In this document: piece after piece, positions 22,301-28,267 of the stretch
Numbering within the stretch: position 1 is the stretch's first letter
Layout: every line of letters starts with the position of its first letter
Program-made: the position numbers and the translations under genes
DNA from: Monosiga brevicollis MX1
Taxonomy: Eukaryota > Opisthokonta > Choanoflagellata > Craspedida > Salpingoecidae
NCBI RefSeq assembly: GCF_000002865.3
Contig: NW_001865078.1
Span: 284,353 to 312,619 of the forward strand
Reading direction: 5' to 3'
Length of the DNA: 28,267 nt
The notes under the pieces: model-generated
The model's database searches: none
What the model saw: the letters and a program-made list of their open reading frames with translations, nothing else
What the model was told of the DNA's origin: nothing

Positions 22301-25300
22301 ACACCCTTGGACAATGCACCTGTTATCGTCAACGGAATTGAGGTGACGACCGAAACCCGCCTCAAGTCAGTCGAGAAAGCCTGCCTCGCCTTTCGCCAAC
22401 ATCATGTTTTTTTGCTTCTCTTTAAGATTCGAGTTTCATGTTGTTCAACTCTGGCTCATTCAAATCACTGTATGAATCCCATGCGCCCGTGCTTTGCCCC
22501 GCTTGTCCAGGCATGCGGCCCGCTTGCTGTTTGGTAGCAAGCAGCTGTTTCGCGTGGCTTGCCCGCGCACCGCTGCTGACACGGAGGAGCAGGATCCTGA
22601 CTGGGAGTTTGCCCAGCAGGAGCTCGTTGTGGGCAAATCAGGGGCTGATTACTTGCGTGAAAAGGAAATGGCCCTTGATGAACAGCGTCAATTTTACGAA
22701 CAGCGACTCCGTCAACTTGGCATGGCTTCCGCAACATCGGGCTTTGGCGCCAGCACGGATGAGTCGGGCACCGATCTATTGCCTCATGAGGTTGCCCAAC
22801 TCCAGGAGCGCCTGGTTCACTGCGCCCAGCTTATTCGCGAAGCCAACATGCTCTCGGACGAAATGTGCGTGCCGGTCGGCTTTCAGGCCGTGATTCGCCT
22901 CTCTGAGGCAGCCCTGGCCAACCCCGCCCTCTGTGGCCTTACCAGCCGTGAGCTGGCCGTGCTCATGACACACAAGCGCCAAAAACTGCGTCGCTACAAG
23001 TCACTCGAGGCCTTTGAAAAGTATCTGGACAGCATGAAACAGGCCGCCGAAGCTCGGCTCAATGGCGAACAGGTGCCCCCACCACCCCTCTTTTTTCAAA
23101 ACTCTACCGATTTGATTGGCGTCGCGTGCCTGCACCTGGATACTCTGCGCCACGGGACCCAGGCTGAGATACATGCCACCATTGTCAACCAAGAGGGGCG
23201 TACCGCGGGCCAGCTGCGCATTTTGATCATCACTGAGGACTGCCTGGAGGGCAAAGCCATGCCCCGCAGCTCCGTTGCGGCCCTGTCCTCCCCCAGCACC
23301 CCCTTGCACGGGCGCGAGGCCCGCGAAGCCCACCATGCTCAAAACACGGTGGACGTTGGCGATCGTCTCCGCCTGGTCGTGCGCTTGATCGATGCACAGG
23401 GCCTGCCTACCTCTTTGGCAAACGCCGTCCATTGCCGGTTCCAATTTCCTCCCTCTGACAGCACGCAAGACGACGACGAGGAAGATGACGACGATGCGCA
23501 GTCGGAGCGGGGCGGTGGAAGCCGAGCTGGTGACGTCAGCTTGGTTGGGTCCGACCCCGAGCTGCCCCTGGCTCCCGGTTCCCAGCACTTTGTGGTCTAC
23601 CAGCACGATGACACGGATCACACGGGGGGTCAAGCGCGCGTTCGCTTTCCCGTTGAACACGAGGTTCTTATTTCACAGGTCGTGACACCGGACCTTCATC
23701 GCCGCCTGCAAACATTACCTTTGGCCTTTGCCATTTACGGTCACTCAAGCAAGGTGGATGATCAGGACGAGCCCTTTGTAACACCCATCGACAACGCTAC
23801 AGGCCGCGGCAATGGCGCCGGAGGAAACGGCAGCTCAAACCTTGTGTGGGACGCTGACCTGATCGCGCACACGTCGTATGCGGAGCGATGGGCCAAGCAC
23901 CTGACGCGCCTGCAGGTTGACCTGCAAGTGCTCGAGACCAACGATCGCCGCGAATTTGAACCGGTGTTTGGTTTTGCCAAGCCTCCCGTCGCCTCCGGCT
24001 ATGCCATGCGCTTGCGCGAGGATGCATCCCGGCGCCTACAGATTTCAGTGGGCACCATCAACGGCGCTCGTCTTCCCATGACGGGTCTCAAATCGGTCAG
24101 CATCGGCAGTCTACAGCGGGTTCCGCGTACTGATGAGGCCCTGCATCTCTGCAGTGCCTCCGTCTCGGACGACGTGGAGCTGGTGCAGTCACATTTCTTA
24201 AACTTGGCCAAACAAGAGCGGGAGCGCCTAGAGGAGCTCTTTATGAACCTGGCGGATCGCGATCAGCGCACAGAAGAGGACGAGGAGCAGTATCGCAAAC
24301 TTCGATACCAAATGCAAATCATCGTCAAGGAGCGCGAGGCTGTTCAGAATGTTAGTATGCGCTGACCTCGATCAAAGGGGCAATGCCATTCAAAGAGCGC
24401 CATAGCCCGATGCTTTGACTTGTGCTGAAGCTGTTGTTTTGTTTTTGAGCACGATGAATTGGGTTGCCTCGTGTGCGTTGCTCATTCTTGCTTGTTTCAC
24501 AACATGTAGCCAAAGGCCGGCTCTGGTCTGCCAGGCGCCGAGTCGGTAGAAACTTTTCCCGACGGCATCGAGTCCAAGGAAATGCTTCTTTACGTACCTC
24601 TGGGTAGGCTATCGACCAGACTCTGTTGGCTGCTCTGCTTTAACAGCACATTTTTTTATTTTATTTTTTCTTTCCTAATTTTGTACGTTTTGCTTTGCAA
24701 CGTCATAGCTTCGAGTGAGGTGGTGGATACATTTTCAGCAAGCAAAATGTCCTCCAGCTCTAGCTTTGTGGATCTTCGTCTTGTGGAGCAGAACCTGGAC
24801 GCGGCGTCTGGTCAACTGAGCGGCACCTTCAGCTGGGACGCGGCGGCACACACAGAGGCAAATTTGTTGCTGCAGCCGACCCAAAAGAATGAAGTCATCA
24901 TGTTCACCGTGCGCATCGTCGTCGGGATTGAGGACAGCGACGATGATGTCGTCATTACCAAGTTGATGTGCTGTAAGGTTGTGGAGCGAGGTCAAGGCTT
25001 TGAGCCCGGCTTTTTTCAAAAGCTGCGCACTGGTACGTGCAGACCTGTGCAATATGGGCGTTGCTGTAAATGGCGAGCATGAAGCTCCCCTCACGCGGCG
25101 GATCGTTGCCATGCTGTGCATCTAGATTTTATTCCCCACGCGCGCTGTGGCCTGCGCGTGATCGTCGTCACCGGCATTCCAATGGTTGGCCTCACAGACG
25201 ACGGTGAGTCTCGAAAACTGCGTTTCTTCTGTTCATCTTTGCAGGTTCAATGGTGGTCCCGAAAACTTGCGTTCTTCTTGGCTGCCTCAACTCAACCCGG

Positions 25301-27309
25301 TCTTATGGTGCTCTAGACCTGGATGAATCTGATGCCGTCCACGATCGCTTTGCACGGAGTCGGCAAGCATTTTTGGCCATTGTACGCTGCTATGGTGCAC
25401 CTACCTATCCTCTCTCAGCTCTCTCTGTTGCGTGCCCTAAATTGTTTCTCTCACCGCATATGCATGGGACCACAGGACCAGGCGGATCACTCGGCACAGC
25501 ATGTGGCGTTGTCGACGGGAGCCTGTGGTGCCAACCGGCGCGTCAGCTACATTTCGCAGCGGCCCACGGCCTTGAGCCCCATTGCCGTAGCCGTGGGTGG
25601 GGCCACAAACATGCCGCGCCTTGAGGAGGTTGGTATTCTTGTCTGCTCGATGCATCTGTGTTCAAGCGCAACCTACGTCCCGCCCACCGTCTTGCTTCCT
25701 CTCTTGCTTTTGAATGTTGTTATTTTGCCGCCTCGTGCTCACGATTGGCGATGGGTGGCTGTTTTCAGGAGGTGCACGTTTTCCAGATGCGACGACGTCA
25801 TGCCCAGGAGCAAGGGGATGATGTGTTGGCTGAGGAGCTGAGTAACCGGGCCATGGAGCTGCAACGCCTCTTGGCCACTGCGGATGAGATGTCCTGGTCA
25901 GTCTTGTGGAAGTCTTGGTTGACTTGGCGGCTGGTGTCCGCATTCATGTGTTTCCACATTTTTATTTTATTTTATTTTTACTTTTTAATTTTTTATTTTT
26001 TTCTAGGGTAACGGTTCAACGTCCGGGTGGGGCAAGCAATAGCGCGTCCCCGTCTAGTCGCCGAGATACATTACAGTCACCACCAACGGTGGCAGGGACG
26101 GCCGACGCGCGCCTGCGCCGTGCCACGGCTCCAACCAAGAGCCATTCCTCACCGCTGTTGATGCACAAGACCTTGGGCAACAATACGCCGCCAGCAGAGC
26201 GTGCGGCTTCTCCAATCTCCGCTGCAGTAACTCCCATCAGCAAGCCGCGAGAAGCAGTTGCTCGCGAGGAGCGCAGCGACGCGCGAGTCGAGCAGCCCAA
26301 GCCTCGACGAGTCTTACCGGCCGTTCCGCCCAGCGTCGGAGCCAGCCCGATCGCCACGCCGCGCGCGTCGACAGACATGGTGAACTCAAGCGCAAGTGCG
26401 CCTGTTCCGCTCATCGGGCAAGCACTCAAGCAGCCTGCCTTGGTTCCTACGGTGACCGGTTCCAGCCCAAGTTCAGAGCCGGAGCGACAGCTGCCAGCAA
26501 CCCCGCAGACCAAATCGCAGAATCAACCCTCCGCATCGGGTGATGGCAGTGCTTCACTGACCGTGCCACGGACCGCAAGCTTTGCCACAACGGAGAGTGC
26601 GGGTGCGACGCCCAGTTCTCTCCGGGAGTTTGAGCTCAACGAGTTTCTTGTGGAGGAGCAAGAAATGAAGCGAACAACATCCAGCCCCAGGCCCGAAGCT
26701 GGATCCTCGAAGCCGATTGCGGACACGTTGGGAGACTCTGCCGTCAAGGCCGAGCCCGTCAAGGCCGAACCCGTCAAGGCCAAGCCTGTCAAGGCCGAGC
26801 CCGTCAAGGCCGGCGCTACCAAAGCTGCGACCAAGACGGACCAAAAATCGTCGCCAGCAAAGACAACGACTCAAGCGCCGCCGCCTGCCCCGGCCAATGA
26901 CAATGCAGAGGACGAGGAGGACGAGGAGGACGAGGAGGTTGGCACGGCCAGCGATACGTCGACCAGTCGGGCATCAAGCGCAGCTGCCAGCCGTGGATCG
27001 AGCACTCGCAGCACGTCGAGCGGGCGGCGAACGTCCAAGTGGGCCAAGGTCACGACCCTGCCGCCGGCGCCGGCAGACGTGGGCGAGCGGGTGCTGGTGG
27101 TTCATGCCAAGGGGCGGCGGATGGGAACAGTGCGGTTCTATGGCTTTGTTGACTTTTCACCCGGGCCCTGGGTGGGGGTGGAGTACGACAAGGCGGAGGG
27201 AAAACATGACGGCAGCAAGGGTGGTAAGACGTATTTCAGCTGCCCAGCCAATCATGGCTCGTTTGTTCGACCCGATGCCGTGCGTCGCGTGCTCAAGAGC
27301 AAGAGCTGA
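19323..27309 (+). CDS. KIF13: Kinesin-3 of the KIF13 type, with FHA and C-terminal CAP-Gly domains
   Basis: 23 exons: 19323-19371, 19459-19562, 19676-19733, 19953-20017, 20153-20278, 20374-20571, 20652-20729, 20813-20909, 21002-21070, 21158-21344, 21443-21561, 21652-21749, 21818-21973, 22105-22206, 22292-22365, 22511-24350, 24510-24603, 24709-25032, 25126-25203, 25317-25381, 25476-25628, 25769-25896, 26007-27309 (TGA). All phases agree; 1854 residues (human KIF13B about 1826). Motor domain ~1-350: P-loop GQTGSGKS (~99-106), switch I NSESSRSH (~214), switch II DLAGSE (~251), then [17 protein letters not shown]. Kinesin-3 features follow: coiled coil, [26 protein letters not shown] leading the FHA domain (~440-545), a KIF1B-like segment (~725) and a later stalk domain with [12 protein letters not shown] (~1030). 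A Ser/Pro/Ala-rich linker has four KAEPV-like units. The last ~75 residues are a CAP-Gly domain ([20 protein letters not shown], then GKHDG), diagnostic of KIF13B/Khc-73. It is a plus-end vesicle motor. Alternative KIF1/UNC-104 is excluded by the CAP-Gly and lack of a PH domain. Confidence 0.94.
22080..22100 (+). repeat. T run directly abutting a KIF13 splice acceptor
   Basis: About 21 consecutive T end only a few bases before the GTAG acceptor that opens the exon at 22105. Here the run serves as the polypyrimidine tract itself. Confidence 0.9.
26744..26815 (+). repeat. 15-bp coding repeat in KIF13 linker (KAEPV units)
   Basis: Consecutive 15-bp units encode [20 protein letters not shown] and then KAG. 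They precede an acidic DEEDEEDEE run at about 26911-26937, giving a basic-then-acidic disordered linker just before the CAP-Gly domain. Confidence 0.9.
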
Positions 27310-27835
27310 GGAGGGGCCGTCCAGACCATACATAGAAACATGGCGAAAGCAATGTGAAGCCAGCTGTTGGAATGTATGGGGGGTTTCGTTTTTCTTTGTT
27401 GGCACGTGTGTTTTTGAAATGTTGCGTGTGCGTCTCGTGTAGGGCCACTTACATGGCAGTGAGGCCTGATGCGCCTAGCAGACGAGAGTGTTCTTTTTTT
27501 TTCCTTTTGATTGGTTTATGCTTGGTTGGCTAATTGACATGACGGTGATTATACGATGGTGCCGATTGATGATGGTGGCGATGGTGGCGATGGTGGCGAT
27601 GGGCTTCGTGGACGGAGACACTTTTTCACCTGTTCATCGAGACAACTTCGGTCACGTACCAAGTGTCATCCCTTATGGTTTGACCGTTGAGATTCGTTCT
27701 TCCGTTACAATTTCCGTTGCATTTTCCTTCTCCTCAACGGTGAGTCCCCACCCTTCCTCATTCCTCGCATGCGCTGCCATTTATTGATGCGTGAACCATC
27801 TCACCTTGCCTTTCTTTTCTTTGCGTGCAGCCATT
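27310..27835 (+). other. KIF13 3' flank and leader of the next gene, with a 9-bp repeat
   Basis: This stretch joins two same-strand genes. It carries three and a half tandem copies of GATGGTGGC (27571-27602). A leader exon then ends at 27739 with a consensus donor (AACG|GTGAGT), and a 91-bp intron runs to the acceptor TTTGCGTGCAG at 27830. Reading from the leader exon into the next exon meets a stop in the only phase-matched frame, so the leader is most likely non-coding. Confidence 0.55.
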
Positions 27836-28267
27836 ATGGCGACTCCTTCTCCGGTGTCTTGTGCAATCTGCAACATGCTTGTCTCGGATTCCAATGAGCA
27901 ACGCCATGTTCAAACGCACCATTCCACTCCACCCGATCTCCGCCGCCCTTCCGAGTGCTTTCCTTCTCTGAACTGGATTGACTGTCCTGCGCCAGGATGT
28001 GTGTGCTCAATGCGCAAGGGCGATCCGCTGATGGCGCACTACATTGAAAGCCATCCTGTACATGCCAACGAAAATTTGACCACCTTTTTTCCCAGCGCTG
28101 TTTGCTGCGACTGCGGCCACTGGTCCTTTAATCGCGTCTGCGCCAAAAGGCATCGCTCTATGAAGCATCGTGATGCAATAACGCATCCCCCCAAGGTCAG
28201 CTCCCGCGTCTTCGTGCTCGGACATGCACTACGCACAGTGCAATTGATCCTTTGGCAGGCCTGCCTC
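27836..28267 (+). CDS. C2H2 zinc-finger protein, N-terminal part (runs off right edge)
   Basis: First coding exon 27836-28195 (120 codons), donor GTCAGC, intron 28196-28258, then the start of exon 2 (28259 onward, phase 0). I do not recognise a named gene. Three zinc-ligand sets are visible: CAICNMLVSDSNEQRHVQTH (C-x2-C-x11-H-x3-H, one residue short of the classic spacing), CPAPGC followed twelve residues later by HYIESH (C-x4-C-x12-H-x4-H), and CCDC followed twelve residues later by HRSMKH (C-x2-C-x12-H-x4-H). The ATG lies five bases after a candidate leader-intron acceptor, and no in-frame coding continues upstream. Nucleic-acid binding is likely from the finger spacing, but the target is unknown; the fingers diverge from the standard TGEKP-linked transcription-factor type. 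Confidence 0.68.
   Translation, partial: MATPSPVSCAICNMLVSDSNEQRHVQTHHSTPPDLRRPSECFPSLNWIDCPAPGCVCSMRKGDPLMAHYIESHPVHANENLTTFFPSAVCCDCGHWSFNRVCAKRHRSMKHRDAITHPPKVSSRVFVLGHALRTVQLILWQACL

Overview
The window is nuclear DNA of a flagellated, intron-rich unicellular holozoan. A choanoflagellate of the Monosiga kind fits best, but this is inferred from gene content and architecture, not from a database match. The evidence is spliceosomal introns of about 60-250 bp at high density, a GC-rich coding background, CT/GA microsatellites, and a flagellar transport gene (IFT81) alongside an animal-type KIF13 kinesin with a CAP-Gly tail. Gene models were built by hand from splice signals, phase continuity and remembered family sequences. 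With one exception (an ADCK1 junction), every exon junction keeps reading frame.

Layout, left to right: (1) a + strand cyclic-nucleotide-gated-type channel, 5' end outside the window, ending at 4612; (2) SRP68 on the - strand, 7824 down to 5092, tail-to-tail with the channel; (3) IFT81 on the + strand, 8661-11235, head-to-head with SRP68 across a long CT array; (4) a + strand secretory-pathway type I membrane protein, 12571-14154; (5) ADCK1, a UbiB/ABC1-family mitochondrial kinase-like protein, on the - strand, 17566 down to 14593; (6) a 23-exon KIF13-type kinesin-3 on the + strand, 19323-27309, head-to-head with ADCK1 across a long GA array; (7) the 5' end of a + strand C2H2 zinc-finger gene, from 27836 past the right edge.

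These are individually promoted eukaryotic genes, not an operon. By theme, IFT81 acts in flagellum assembly, KIF13 in microtubule cargo transport, SRP68 in ER targeting (the route the membrane protein must take), ADCK1 in mitochondria, and the channel in cyclic-nucleotide signalling.

The most unusual items are: the channel, with two tandem cyclic-nucleotide-binding domains and a selectivity filter that lacks both GYG and the CNG-type TIGET; a 5' splice-site style in which about half the donors read GTNCG; candidate leader introns ending just before several start codons; two CT/GA arrays in divergent promoters that share the same interruption motif; an unresolved junction in ADCK1; and a LAMP-like membrane protein with an Asp-rich 24-bp repeat and a terminal YNSI sorting motif.
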